A stretch of 64,000 nucleotides of DNA. It comes from Timema cristinae. Lineage: Eukaryota; Arthropoda; Insecta; Phasmatodea; Timematidae. Shown here piece after piece: positions 45,633 through 56,679 of the stretch (its first letter is position 1; each line of letters opens with the position of its first letter). The notes beneath the pieces are model-generated. The model worked only from the letters and a program-made list of their open reading frames with translations, made no database searches and was not told where the DNA came from. The position numbers and the translations under genes are program-made. Where the stretch lies: contig JBCFYV010000012.1 in the NCBI GenBank assembly GCA_039000515.1, positions 14,210,790 through 14,274,789 on the forward strand, read 5' to 3'.

Positions 45633-46080
45633 GGCCAACACTGATAACATTTTACAATATTATTTGTGTTATTCTATAAGTATTTATAATATCAATCAAA
45701 GCTACAGTTGCAGAAAACATGACTTGACGTATGAAAATATTAAAATTGTTTAGAAACTTTAGTTTATACTGTATTTCCTACCAAAATCATACTATATGTA
45801 TATACGAAAATTAATAATTTGAAATTTTAAATAACCATTGCATTTTTAAATAAAATGACACAAAATCAGTCTGGACTTTAATCTATTTTAAGTATTATTT
45901 AGTCTCAGATAGCATTCCTCATATTTTGCAAGATTATTTTTTAATTTATTAGATTGTTTTAACACTGATGCATATAGAAAACCTGTTTAATCTACGTTAG
46001 CAGTAAATCAACAATAACTTTCCTATCCGTCTCAATAGTCACATTGTCTAAGAAGGTATCATTCACAAAAATGAACGGAT
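45633..46080. other. A+T-rich unique sequence
   Basis: No feature supported. Confidence 0.4.
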
Positions 46081-46084
46081 TTCA

Positions 46085-46245
46085 GGTGATGGGGATGCTG
46101 GGGTTGGAATCCTGGCAATTATATTGAGAGTGTTTTTTTCCTCAATTGTTTACCTCACTACAATGGTATTGGGAGTAGATCTTCTATAAATTCTACCCTT
46201 CTTATTCTTACCCATAAGTGTAAAAATGTGGCTAGCACAGACGAT
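46085..46245 (+). mobile_element. SINE-B, degraded, head lost
   Basis: GGGGTTGGAATCCTGGCAAT (B-box region), ATTGAGAGTGTTTTTTTCC, ACCCTTCTTATTCTTACCCA and TAAGTGTAAAAATG follow SINE-B order. It runs into a repeat-F fragment. Confidence 0.55.
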
Positions 46246-46259
46246 TTGTAATACGCTAT

Positions 46260-46450
46260 GCATATCTATATTAAGAAAATAAAGTGTTCGTTTGTTTGTT
46301 TGTTATGAGTATTGCAAGTTATATATCACAAGCAGAGACCTGAAATTTTAAAATTAGTAGCCCACGTAGACAAACTTAATTTTAATTCAATTTTAAAGTT
46401 ATTATTACATCAATTTTAATTTATTACAAATTTGTTTGAAATAAATAAAT
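46260..46450 (+). repeat. Repeat F fragment
   Basis: AAAATAAAGTGTTCGTTTG and then GAGACCTGAAATTTTAAAAT followed by TAGTAGCCCACGT match the 32360-32500 part of repeat F. Confidence 0.45.
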
Positions 46451-46689
46451 TTAAGATATTTGTTTCAATCTGTTTGAATCAGATCATCTCGTGACTACCT
46501 ATGGCACCACTGGGTGCCTGGATTTCCTAATAATACTTTAAGTTTAGCATAATATTTATAGAACCTTGTTTCATTACTGGAAAATTTTGAGCTTTACTTA
46601 AAAAATAAATCTATTTTAATTTTGTTATTTTAAACTACTAGATATAATTGTAAAAACAAGTTCACATAAAATAGTGTCTTACGACTACT

Positions 46690-47060
46690 TCGACTTGCTG
46701 CGGAGGAAGTAATGACGTCATCATTGACAATGTAGCCCCAGCCCTTGTAGACTATTCCGACGATGCTGTAGAGGTTAATTCTGAGTAGACAGCAAAGGGA
46801 GGAGAGAAGGAGCTAGTTTCGGAGCATGGCGAAGGCTAATTAAAGAATGAAATTGGACTCTCGATGTTACGCAAGAGGTAATAAAAATATCGGAATCGGC
46901 GACCAGTACTTTCCTTTAACACCCTTACCCCCTCTCCCCCACTTCTCTAGCCCTACAGTTCCCTCAACATCCCTTTTTTACCCATCCCCATCTATTTTCC
47001 TTCTCCTTCAATTTAAACTCAACCCCGCACCTTCATAATTAACCTGCTACCCCTCCTACT
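46690..47060. promoter_or_regulatory. G+C-richer block with a perfect CRE-type palindrome
   Basis: TGACGTCA at 46713-46720 is the consensus cAMP-response element bound by CREB/ATF bZIP proteins. It lies in a block (about 46690-46860) of mixed composition, followed by a C/T-rich tract to about 47060. No transcript is recognised beside it, so regulatory use is only a possibility; an 8-mer can occur by chance. Confidence 0.3.
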
Positions 47061-47630
47061 ACTACCAACTTTCTCCCAATTACAATTAACGGTTGAGATT
47101 ACTGTATTCTAAATTAAAGACACCTGAGCTGAAAGCTTGGTCGCATGATAACTTAGACCTGAGTCAAAACGGTAAGGGCTCATCTGCTCATCAAAAGCTT
47201 GTGTTTATACAAAAGAAGAGGTAAAATTAAATTTGATCAATTGTGTTATTAAACTAGTTAATTTTGATAGAAATATTGATCAATATCTTAGTTTAATAGT
47301 TTTCACATGGCAGAGTACACCTTTTGATTTTGCTGAAAGTGTGTCTGGATTTGTTTCAGGCTTTACTGAAGAAAATGGTGAAGGGTATTTACGTTGTTTT
47401 TTTTACCGAATATTCTAATATTTTATTTACACGTATACTATTTTGTGTATTTTTGGGGGGGTCCTAGCTATGACGCAAGATAGCAGGATTAGACTTGGTT
47501 CAACTTACGAAAGGGTTCGTTCGATTGGTGTAGTTTTCAACTTTTAGAATGGTGTGTTGTTTTTTTTATTTTAATTAATGCTTGTTCATTTACTACAAAC
47601 TGCCCTTTTAATACCTCCACTCTTTAGAGT
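47061..47630. other. No recognisable feature
   Basis: Unique sequence; a G run lies at about 47453-47461. Confidence 0.35.
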
Positions 47631-47633
47631 CAG

Positions 47634-47850
47634 AGGTTGATCTAGGTGGTCTTGGGGTAAAGTGCTCGCCTCAAGACCTGTTTTTCATGGGTTCAAACAC
47701 AGCCAGCGTTGATGGATTTTTCTAAAGAAATAAAAATGCATAGTACAACTTCTTTTGGAAGGAAAATCAAAACGTCAGTTTCATGTTGATTGTAGTTAAT
47801 AAAAGAACCATAGAATTGACGTGAAAAGACTTTTCTTGGAAAAATTGTTA
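47634..47850 (+). mobile_element. SINE-E copy 1
   Basis: Head GATCTAGGTGGTCTTGGGG (A-box region), GTAAAGTGCTCGCCTCAAG and CATGGGTTCAAACACAGCC (B-box region). The body has AAATAAAAATGCATAGTACA, ACTTCTTTTGGAAGG and TTTTCTTGGAAAAATTG. The same body occurs at 61260-61385, so the family is real. No SINE-A/B tail. Confidence 0.65.
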
Positions 47851-48570
47851 GTAATTTTAATCTAGATTATAGAAATTATCGTGAGCTGCTAAATCAGTCG
47901 GTTTGGAAAGTGCACGTTAAATACCTAAAAAAATTTTTTTATGTATAGTCAGAGGTCATTCTTTTTTTAACCTGAATATTGGGGACGACTGGATTAATGG
48001 AGTTATACTCGCATTGCACTTGAATACCATTGACCTTGAATTCTCGTTCCGAGTCCTGATGGTATGATTGTAGATAATTGTCTACATATGATCCTCAGTG
48101 TGACTTACTACGTTAATACTGGACGATTTTTCAATATTTTTTAATCACAGTCACGATGAAAACTATCACGGTAAAGAGCCAACAAAGATGAATGTAATTT
48201 GAAACTGTAAACTACATTGACAAAGGTCTGTCTGGTTGAATGGGGACGAGTAAGGGTATTTCTGATTGAATGAAGGCTATGGAGGAGAGGAAGATTTTCG
48301 TCAAGGGGAGGTTGAATGAGCGGAGAATACGGTTGGATCACCTTGGAAACCATGACGCATCTCCTAGGAAACGGAATTATGGAAGAAATACTACCACGTC
48401 CGTCGTACTTCACTTGCCCGCCAGTTCACTAATTTGATGAGCTCCTGTTATTTTGAGCGGGGAAATTTGACTATGAGTTAATGAGCAGTGAACAACATGT
48501 TCTCATTTTCCAACCATACGGTAATACACACCGTTTTAATATGAGTCTTTTTTAGAGGTTTTTTTCCTTC
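47851..48570. other. Unique block, moderately G+C-rich at 48140-48520
   Basis: 48140-48520 has mixed composition (CACGTCCGTCGTACTTC, GAGCGGGG) and a 90-codon minus-strand frame that I do not recognise. It may be conserved non-coding DNA. A worn tRNA-like head may lie at 47990-48060. Confidence 0.3.
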
Positions 48571-48574
48571 GTCT

Positions 48575-48797
48575 TACCATCTCTCTGCGATCTATTAATT
48601 TAATTACACAAATGATCTAAGGAAAATAAAGGAGAGATTTAGAAGATATGTTTCTGCATTTACATGGAAAGAAGTTGTGAAACTATTTAGGAATAAAACC
48701 CGACAATACACCTGGCCGGGATAATATTCCCAACCTACCAGCACCCATAAAAGTAGACTGGACGAGATTTACGATTATTCCGGGTGCCCTCTGATTT
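48575..48797 (-). mobile_element. SINE-B, degraded
   Basis: Minus strand: AGAGGGCACCCGGAATAATC, CGTCCAGTCTACTTTTATGG, GTTGGGAATATTATCCCGG (B-box region), then CTAAATAGTTTCACAAC, TTCCATGTAAATGCAG and further body words in SINE-B order. Confidence 0.55.
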
Positions 48798-48934
48798 GTT
48801 TATTTAGTCGAACGTTCACTACATATTGGACACCTAATATTAATTCCTCTGAGTCAATTTTAAACTTGTTTTAACACAACTTCCATAGACATCTTGATAA
48901 ATATGGATCAGTTGGGTAGTTTATAGGATGTGTC

Positions 48935-49020
48935 GTTTGGAAAGCCATCACTTCTGGCCCACGGGACTTAAAATCAGCGACAGTAGGCAATACAAATCAG
49001 ATGCTCTTAACAACTTGGCT
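48935..49020 (-). mobile_element. tRNA-like head, unassigned SINE
   Basis: Minus strand TAGCCAAGTTG fits the A box perfectly, and GATTTTAAGTCCCG about 43 bases on is a worn B box. The head differs from the SINE-A and SINE-B types. Confidence 0.4.
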
Positions 49021-49379
49021 ATTGGTAATACAAGAGTTGAATTCAATATATAAATATAATATACAACCAATGAATATTGAAACTTTGATGTTTAACAAAT
49101 ATAGTGTAACAAATGTGAGTATGGAAGACTTAGATAAATATGACTAGATTGAAGATGAAATAAAAATAAAACTATTATGACATTATAAAAGTAAGACTAT
49201 CTTACATAAAATACATATAACAGATAACATATTAAAATAATAAATTAAAACATAATAGTTTAAGTCAATAGATGAGTAAGAAACATGTGAATTGATAATA
49301 TTATGGTTGCTAATTTGTTGAAGATTGGAGAATAAATTATAAATTGAAGTTTATATTTTTTAATATTGAATTCTTATCT

Positions 49380-49510
49380 GATTTGAATGCCTTGTTCCTT
49401 TTTCAAGCTGGTATGAATCAGCTCAAAGTTGCTGCGACATGTTTCGGCGTAACAAATGACACCATCATCAGGCGTTAACGCCTTATTAATATGAGTCCGT
49501 CTGTCATGAA
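49380..49510 (-). mobile_element. Element fragment with CTGATGA-hairpin-GAAA motif
   Basis: Minus strand: GCGTTAACGC, CTGATGA (49471-49465), GGTGT (49463-49459), eight bases, ACGCC (49450-49446), GAAACATGTCGCAGC. Its form matches the spacer of the foldback element at 45.1 kb. The A+T-rich sequence around it (about 49000-49600) has the same style as the foldback arms, but no inverted arms were found. Confidence 0.5.
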
Positions 49511-49635
49511 GAATGGAACTGATCATTCTATTGGCTATTGGTGTTTAACATATTAACAACAACATTTATAAAACCACTAACGCCTTACAAAAAAAGTTAT
49601 ATTTTTATATTAGCATTAATTATTAAATTATTATT

Positions 49636-49900
49636 ATTAGCACTGCGTCTTACTACCCGTTCGGGTTATACGCACTTACGCTAATGTGTAATGGTAGGGT
49701 GATTGTGAAATGAAATGAAGGACCTACAGTTTAACGTGGAATCCGAACACGGTGGAGGCCTGGCATTCCCCACATTCACAAGATATCTTGTCAGAGGTGA
49801 AGGAAGGGTTTGGTAATCAGATAATCTGTGCCAGGACCGAGGATTGAACCCGGCCGCCAGCACAGAAGTCTGACACCTTACCCTAGACCACCAGGTCACC
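49636..49900 (-). mobile_element. SINE-A, full length
   Basis: Minus strand head GGTGACCTGGTGGTCTAGG, GTAAGGTGTCAGACTTCTG and CCGGGTTCAATCCTCGG (B box), then the complete body and tail GCGTATAACCCGAACGGG to (TAA)n. This is one of the best copies in the window. No duplication is obvious at the flanks. Confidence 0.93.
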
Positions 49901-49916
49901 TTACATGTATATATAC

Positions 49917-49918
49917 GC

Positions 49919-49954
<36 letters not shown>
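49917..49954 (+). repeat. (AT)n(GT)n compound microsatellite
   Basis: An AT run followed by GT units sits between two SINEs. Confidence 0.85.
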
Positions 49955-49956
49955 TT

Positions 49957-50205
49957 TTAGCAACATGTCTTACTATCCGTTTAGGCTGCACGCTTATGCA
50001 CTAATTACGATAATGGTTTTAGGGCTTAAGAAGGTAATATATAGAGGTATTTACTTGCATTCGCACGGAGGGAGAATGGAAAACCATTTTGGAAAAAAAC
50101 ACCCTCAGTAAACCCGACCTAGTTTCTAACCTCGTGCTCACCGTCATCTGCAGTCTAGTCTACTGTGAGCGTAGCGCGTTAGAACCTCAGGTTCACAGAG
50201 GCATG
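49957..50205 (-). mobile_element. SINE-B, diverged, full length
   Basis: Head near 50200 (CTGTGAACCTGAGGTTCTAA), CGCGCTACGCTCACAGTAGA, CTAGACTGCAGATGACGG, body CCATTCTCCCTCCGTGCG and CGAATGCAAGTAAATACC, and tail GTGCAGCCTAAACGGATAG near 49975. Confidence 0.8.
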
Positions 50206-50219
50206 GGGTTATGTATATA

Positions 50220-50290
50220 ATATAATATATAACAAGAATGTATACGCATATATAATATGTATGTATGTATGTATGTGCATATATAATATG
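50220..50290. repeat. Short TA/GTAT repeats
   Basis: ATGTATGTATGTATG and nearby ATATAATAT repeats lie between two SINEs. Confidence 0.6.
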
Positions 50291-50293
50291 GAT

Positions 50294-50444
50294 TGGAATG
50301 CCAGGCCTCCACCGTGGTTCGGATTCCACGTTAGACTGTAGTTCCTCCATTTCATCTCACAATCACCCTACCATTACACATTAGCGCAAGTGCGTATAGC
50401 CCGAACGGGTAGTAAGACGTGGTGCTAATAATAATAATAATATA
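50294..50444 (+). mobile_element. SINE-A, 5' truncated in mid-body
   Basis: It starts at GGAATGCCAGGCCTCCACC and keeps GTGGTTCGGATTCCACG, CATTTCATCTCACAATC and the tail to (TAA)n. The whole head is absent. Confidence 0.92.
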
Positions 50445-52090
50445 ATATGGATATATGTATGCAATAAATATATGATAACTGGTATAGGGAAAGAAGCCCC
50501 ATCAAATGATAATGTATTTATATTCTTATTTATTATTAACAACTTATCATTTTCACAACTCTAATATATCATTTTTAGTTTTAGAAAATATTCTTTTACT
50601 TACGAAATTTTGATGAATGTATAAAAAAAAAATTAGAGTGAATCTGATTTCTTTCTTTTCTTTATAGATTTATTTATACTTCTTAATATCTATTTACAAA
50701 CATATTTAACACAACATAAACGAAATAATAATATTCTCCAACCCCTTGGGGTTCTTTAATACTACCAAGGCACTGCCCAACTATTATTTAAGGTTTGTTT
50801 CCTTCCTTATCACCTAAATACAATGTTTTACAGTGTTTCAACAGTGTTTATATACTATCATAGCAAAATTGCATAATATAATATTTAAAATAATATTTAA
50901 TTGAGTGGTTTAAATGGTTCAGAGAATTATTATTTTTATAAAAACTGTCATTAAAATTTTTCTTTTTAAAAATGTGTGAGTGAGTGAGGAATACTTGTGA
51001 TGTAACTTGATTTTTTTATATATTTGTTTGTCGAGTTTGTTGGAGTGGTAACCCTGGCAGTCGGCCAGTTGAGAATATGGCCAATGAGAAATAACTCAGA
51101 GAAGCAAGTGCAGGGCCGGTTCCCCACGAGTTCTTTATGGCGCGAGGGAGTTAAAAAAACAACATACACATCGACGCACATAAAAACTAAACATGGTCCA
51201 GCAGCAAGTGGTTATTTCCTGTGGGAGGAGATAGTAAGCGCCAGATTTGGAATAAAATAAATTATTTCAGACCAAAAATAATATTAAATTTTCTTGTCCG
51301 TTAGAATAGTGAGTTTTAAATGCACACGCCTTTAGAAGTAAATATTATTTAATATTTTAAATGGATGGGCACCTTAACTTTCTGAATACTCGGATACATC
51401 AAGCACGTGACTTAAAAGCTAAATAAACCTGAGATTGAAATATTTAATACTAAACTCAAAAACTTAGCAATTAGAGTAGTTTTAAAAACTTGTGAAATAT
51501 TACAAACACACTGAAGGAGAATAAGGATGCAGACTGTAGAGGGATACAATTTCAAATCTTAGCGTGAATAAAATAAAATTGCTGAATCGATACTGGAACA
51601 CTAAAATAGGTAACGTGTATATAAATAACACGTTATTAATTTAAAAAATTGATCTGTTATTTCAAAATATTGTTCACTTCAAAATGGTGGTGATAGGAAT
51701 TAAAATGTTCCTATAGTATTAAATATGCTTTACATTTTAGATTTTTTTTTTAAACATGAAAATATGAATCTCACTAAATTTTACTGACTTTTCTCTTTTA
51801 GATATATTTTAACGCGAAATTTCGTATGAAGGAGATGTGGTAATAAATATAAATCTAAGTTTTCACAAATAATTAAATTAATTTTTAACAGAGTCACAAA
51901 CCAAAATTAGAAGAGTTTAAGTGGTTTTGAAACTTTGTAAGATATGTAGAGAGAAAGCTAGATATTGTAATAGTTCTAGAGTTGAGCCATTTTGCAAATC
52001 ACACGCGTATTTATTAATTGTTTGTCGGCGAGCGTCAAATACCTCGGATATAAATATATATCCTTAAGTCGTTATCAATAGAAGTGAAAC
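50445..52090. other. Mostly unique; one G+C-richer patch
   Basis: 51035-51255 has mixed composition and short frames open on both strands (71 and 78 codons), with CCAGTTGAGAATATGGCCAA and GCGCGAGGGAG. It may be conserved non-coding DNA. The rest is A+T-rich without features. Confidence 0.35.
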
Positions 52091-52341
52091 CTGCGGGGGC
52101 CACGTGGTCTAACGCACTACCCTCGTGTTGGACTAGACTGCCAAACACAGGGAGTTTGGGGTTCGATCCCAGTCGAGTGCACTAAGGGTGGTTTTCCTAA
52201 ATGGTTCTACACTCTCACTCCAAGAAAATAAGGGTGCATTTATTCAAAATTAGACCTTTCTAATCCCAAACCTGTTAGTGAAATTAGCACATAGGCATAT
52301 AAATAACCCGAATGGGTTGTAAGACGTGGTACTAAAAATAA
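52091..52341 (+). mobile_element. SINE-B, full length, with target-site duplication
   Basis: Head GGGGGCCACGTGGTCTAACG, then GGACTAGACTGCC, B box GGGGTTCGATCCCAGTCG, body GGTGGTTTTCCTAAATGG, CTGTTAGTGAAATTAGCAC and tail AACCCGAATGGG, TTGTAAGACGTGGTAC, then an A-rich end. Flanks TAGAAGTGAA (52079-52088) and TAGACGTGAA (52342-52351) match at 9 of 10. Confidence 0.92.
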
Positions 52342-52519
52342 TAGACGTGAAGAATTATTCACGTCAGATGCTACCACTTAGTGACATTGCTTCAAAGACC
52401 AGTTGGTCCTATATGAGGATTTTTACATGTTGTGAAACATATTAGGTACAAATATTTTAGAGCTCATCAAATATTTTGTTCCTACGCGCCCTAAAACTTA
52501 TGTTAAAAATCAATATATA

Positions 52520-52620
52520 AATCCCGACATGTTCGACTAAGTTCTTGAGATCTGTTTCAAACCCCCGGTCGAATACACTGATGATGGTTTCCCACTTAGT
52601 CAATTTCCCTTCGTCTTTCT
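52520..52620 (+). mobile_element. SINE-B fragment
   Basis: TTGAGATCTGTTTCAAACCC, CCCGGTCGAATACACTGATG and ATGGTTTCCCACTTAGTC match the region from B box to early body. Confidence 0.5.
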
Positions 52621-52624
52621 AGAT

Positions 52625-52857
52625 CAGTGTTTCCTAAACCTCACCTCACTTTCCTAAACCTGGCCTAGTTCACTGTACCCCTTCCAGCTCTTAACGTAAT
52701 AAACATACACAAATATAAGCTATCTTGTAAAGCATAAAAGTTTTTTCTCAAGTTTTAATAAAGTTTTAATTGTCAAAACATATTTGTTAATAAATATACC
52801 CTCTTGAAAATTTTATGCACCACTGAAAGTTCGCTTGCCCTAGTTCAATAAACGTTG
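52625..52857. mobile_element. Possible small hAT-like MITE
   Basis: The left end CAGTGTTTCCTAAACC, followed by TTCACTGTACCCCTTCC, is typical of hAT termini. The right end, reverse complemented, is CAACGTTTATTGAAC. The inverted repeat is weak, and the 8-base flanks (TTCTAGAT and CCATAAAT) do not match, so this is tentative. Confidence 0.3.
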
Positions 52858-52929
52858 CCATAAATGATTATTGGTGATTCCTCCTTACATGACCTTGAAC
52901 TTGTGTTAAAACTGCATTGCAAAGTATGC

Positions 52930-53160
52930 ACACAAAGGCATCAGTATCTTCGTGACTGGTTTAGCGGTTATTGGGAGGTTTGGATTAAAATACCCACCGG
53001 GCTACCTAAGATATGTTTTACATATAAATTGTTCCCACTAACCATCCATGCAAAAGCGGATACACTCTCTCTAGCTTGTAACATTTTCATACTCTATCCA
53101 CATTAGTGTAGCTACGCGAACCGCCTGGATGGTTGGTGAGGCGTGGAGCAAGGTAATTAA
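52930..53160 (+). mobile_element. SINE-B, degraded, nearly full length
   Basis: GGGAGGTTTGGATTAAAATA, CCCACCGGGCTACC, CCATCCATGCAAAAGCGGAT, ACACTCTCTCTAGC, CACATTAGTGTAGC and GTGAGGCGTGGAGC follow the SINE-B order. Confidence 0.55.
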
Positions 53161-53307
53161 TGCAAGTTGTGGTAATTTATAAATTGCATTAATACGTGTT
53201 GCACTGAAATTAAAACACAAAACCAATGATGGTTTTTGGAGTTGCCAAGAACACTGGAACAGGCACTAAAAGTATTTCCGTCGCAAATCTATGTATAGGT
53301 ACTGATA

Positions 53308-53334
53308 CAGGGGGCGGGGGGACGGGGGGGGGGC
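53308..53334 (+). other. Strong potential G-quadruplex
   Basis: GGGGGCGGGGGGACGGGG and further G give four or more G runs with loops of one or two bases. Confidence 0.6.
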
Positions 53335-53499
53335 TCTAGATCAATAACTTATGTCCCAGTTTGTAAACATCTTATCGTACCGGGTATCATTCAACATCCA
53401 GCCAATATGGCCACCCTCACACATGAATATGCATGTCAAATTATAAGCTGCATTATGGACGAGTATTGGTATATTATAGCGTGAGTAACCCGAATATGT

Positions 53500-53503
53500 G
53501 TGG

Positions 53504-53538
<35 letters not shown>
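53500..53538 (+). repeat. (TG)n microsatellite
   Basis: A nearly perfect TG run of about 17 units. Confidence 0.9.
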
Positions 53539-53539
<1 letters not shown>

Positions 53540-54090
53540 AAGGCATATTGTGTTTATATATATACACACGGTCACGTTATAACCATATAGCCTGGGGAAA
53601 AAAAATTGATTTTTCATGTTTGTTCATTATTCCGAAAACCATTAAAGTGTAAAAGTTTGATGCGTGTCGAAAGTGTGCGTGCAATATAAATATCATATTT
53701 TACTGTTAGCGTGTGCATTTCAAAAACAAACCATTAAATTAAAAAACTTCAACTTTTAAAAGAAATGAAAAAGTAAAGTAACACTATTGCCTATTTTATT
53801 TTTTATGAACTTGTGTTTATCAACATGATAAGCTGAAATAGTTACAATTATTTAATACACATTTAATTAAATATGATATTTAGTTGTTTTGTTTATTTTA
53901 TTAATCGTCCTGCATTCCCTACAACTATGTAGGTCATCTAGTTTCTCACGTTAAAAGAAACTATCATTTAATCAATGAGTTACCATCTATTTTTTCACTT
54001 AGTTATGGAGTAATGATGTTTGAAAATGCTATTTTTTCAAAATTGTATGCAAATAAAATACTACACACATTTTTAGCACATCTATTTTTT
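53540..54090. other. A+T-rich unique sequence
   Basis: No feature supported. Confidence 0.4.
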
Positions 54091-54091
54091 T

Positions 54092-54333
54092 TACACCACG
54101 TATTACTATAAGTTAGGCTTATACGCTAAGGTACTAACTATTCTAATGGTTTTAGGTATTGGTAAGGCTAGGAGGTGTACCCGCATTTGCGTGGAGGGAA
54201 AATGTAAAAACCTTTTAGAAAAAACAACCTGGGTACACCCGACGGGGATTCGAACCTCGATTTCCCCCTCGTTATCGGCAGTCTAGTCTACTGTGAGAGT
54301 TGCACTTTTGACCATGTGGCCACCAAAACGGGT
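54092..54333 (-). mobile_element. SINE-B, diverged, full length
   Basis: Head GGTGGCCACATGGTCAAAA at about 54325, CTCACAGTAGACTAGACTGC, B box GAGGTTCGAATCCCCG, body TTTTCTAAAAGG, CACGCAAATGCGGGTACACC, and tail GCGTATAAGCC near 54115. Confidence 0.88.
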
Positions 54334-54361
54334 AACTATTACATCTCAAGATACACGTGTA

Positions 54362-54572
54362 TACTAAATATACTTAGGTGTAAGGAAAGAGTAGTTTTGA
54401 ATAAATAAGAGTTATTCCCGCCTCTGCGTGAAGAATAAAACACCCCGGGAACACACGACTGGGCTCTTAACACAGATTATCTCCTCATCAAAGTCAACGT
54501 CAGTACGTTCTATTGTTTGTGTGACACATTTGAGTTTGACTTTAGACCAATCAGCTACCTTAGTGAGCTACA
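54362..54572 (-). mobile_element. SINE-B, degraded, next to the previous copy
   Basis: Minus strand: CTAAGGTAGCTGATTGGTCT (head), ACAATAGAACGTACTGACG, a lost B box, CAGTCGTGTGTTCCCGGGG, TTCACGCAGAGGCGGGAAT and body. It has the same orientation as 54092-54333, about 30 bases away. Confidence 0.55.
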
Positions 54573-54881
54573 TGCAATTGACAATTTTATATAGATAAGA
54601 TAGCTCCTAATGTTCCATCAAACAACAAATCATGGGTACCAAACACAGACTGGGGGCAAACGTTAAGTTATATTTGGAGACGTTTAGGAATTATTTTAAA
54701 GTAGTAAGTTTATCTAATAATATTACTTATTTACGAAATGGTAGTTTGTTTAGAGTAAAAGTAAATTAATTTGGAAAACCTATTTAAGATTAAACCAAAT
54801 ATTACTACCAGCTGTCAAAACTGATACAATTGGTTAATAGTGAGAAATATAGTGGAATACATTCTGTGAGTAAGAGTACAT

Positions 54882-54935
<54 letters not shown>

Positions 54936-55555
54936 TAATAATAATCATATTTTTGTGCTTTCATAAATACAATTTTATTTCCTATTTATTGCCAGTTTGA
55001 TATTCTTAAATTAATGCTTTATTTTAGTTTATTTTGATTTCCTAGCAATTTGTATTATTTTATTTGATCTTTAGTTGCACATTTCGATTAAAATTACAGT
55101 ACGTAATCCAGTTTATTATCTTAGAGTTGATAAGAATTTTATATTACGATGGATGTATGCCTAAACCTAATTATTGATTACGTGAACAATATATTGTGGG
55201 TTACTAGCAATAAAGAGACCTCTGTTGTAAACCAAGCCGGATTTAATATGATAGGTTTTTCTAAGAGGTTTCTCACATTCCTACCACTAAAATATGGGGT
55301 GCAGATATTATTAACTGTACTATACTCACCTCTTCTCCTTTATATTAAAAACATATACCTCGGAAGAGTAGAAATATGTAAACTTCATAAACCCAAATAT
55401 AACTAAGGGTACATTTAAAAAATTCCGACATCCATTCAAATCTCAAGTAACATTCTAACAGTATACTTAAAAGAAGATTATAAGTGTATGTTGTTTAATT
55501 GTACACTACAATTTTCATATGAAGAAACTTATCTGAAATATAAAAATATTACTAT
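54573..55555. other. A+T-rich sequence with an (AAT)n run
   Basis: 54883-54946 is a long (AAT)n run, with no SINE tail visible beside it. An 85-codon frame at 55149-55406 is not recognised. Confidence 0.4.
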
Positions 55556-55664
55556 ATCTACATTTACGTTTATACCCATTTTTTGTCTTTGATCATTTCT
55601 AACCCTTTCCACCCTTTAAATCTATTTTAAAATTTTTAACATTTACTTAACCTTTTACATTGTC

Positions 55665-56450
55665 CCTATCTTACAGGTAGAGAAGGTATTGTGATCGTCA
55701 AAAAATCGAGCTGAGGATTTTGATGAATCTTGACGTTTCATGACCCCCCCCCCCCCAAATCAGAAAATTGTTTTTGAATTTCCGTCTGTCTGTACCACCG
55801 ACTAGAGCCTGAACTATATTACTGAACGGGCTGAAAACTTGGTATCTAGGGTTTTCATAGGGTTGCCCCGAGTGATTTTTGGAACTGGATATCCAACCCT
55901 AAAATTAAGAGTAGCTTACTGAGGGTACTTTAGGAGGTACTTTTAGGGTACTTTACAGAAGCAGAAACTTCCGTATCTGCGCTATTATTTGAAATACTAG
56001 CTAACTTTTTATTCCAAAATATAGTAATATTATTAAAAATAAAATACTTTATATGAAATATGTTTTTATAAAACCAACAGTTTCTGAAATATTGGAAAAT
56101 ATATTATTACAATTTTGTGAGATTTAGTTGTAAAGAGATAATTTTTATGTTTTAACGCAATAATTCTACAATGTCATAGAGTAATTAAATATAAGTAAGT
56201 CTTTCAAAAAGTTTATGATGTTTTTCCTTAAACCCCTTAGGATAAATGTTCGTACAATATGATCAATCGCTATTTTAGAATCAATAGTCAATATTTACAT
56301 TTTGTAACGGTCAAAATTTATAAATGAGTAAATTAATGGCAATGCGATGACATGAAGATGTGCAAGACTTAATATAATGTCAAAAATTTTATCTGTAATT
56401 TGACATTTTAATACGACGTGTTGACCGTTGTAGACCCAATATTGATATTT
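55665..56450 (+). repeat. R1 repeat copy, most complete
   Basis: Front: ACAGGTAGAGAAGGTATTGT, GATGAATCTTGACGTTTCAT, a C run, TTTCCGTCTGTCTGTACC, GACTAGAGCCTGAAC, TTGCCCCGAGTGATTTTTGG and CCCTAAAATTAAGAGTAGC. Rear: TTCCGTATCTGCGC, AAAACCAACAGTTTCTGAAA, TTTAACGCAATAATTC, GTTCGTACAATATGATCAAT and GCAATGCGATGACATGAAG. It gives the uninterrupted sequence across both insertion sites described for other copies. It sits between pyrimidine-rich arrays. Confidence 0.75.
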
Positions 56451-56679
56451 TTTATCGTCCAAACATACAAATGAGGACATTAATTTTTTTAAATAAAATT
56501 TTCATATTTAGAACGGGACTAAAAAAAGTTTTACATAAGTATAGTGCAATTATACTTGTGTTTGCTAGTGTATATTTATTTCGTTTAACACATATTACGA
56601 GTTTTGGGTAAATATTTCCATTTTTAAACATTAGAGCGAGAAAGTCCGTGCGGAGTTGCATACCATTTATTTTTAAATT

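Noticed and set aside
52625..52857. Confident hAT MITE
   Set aside because: The left end is convincing, but the right end and the 8-base flanks do not match well, so it is listed only as possible.
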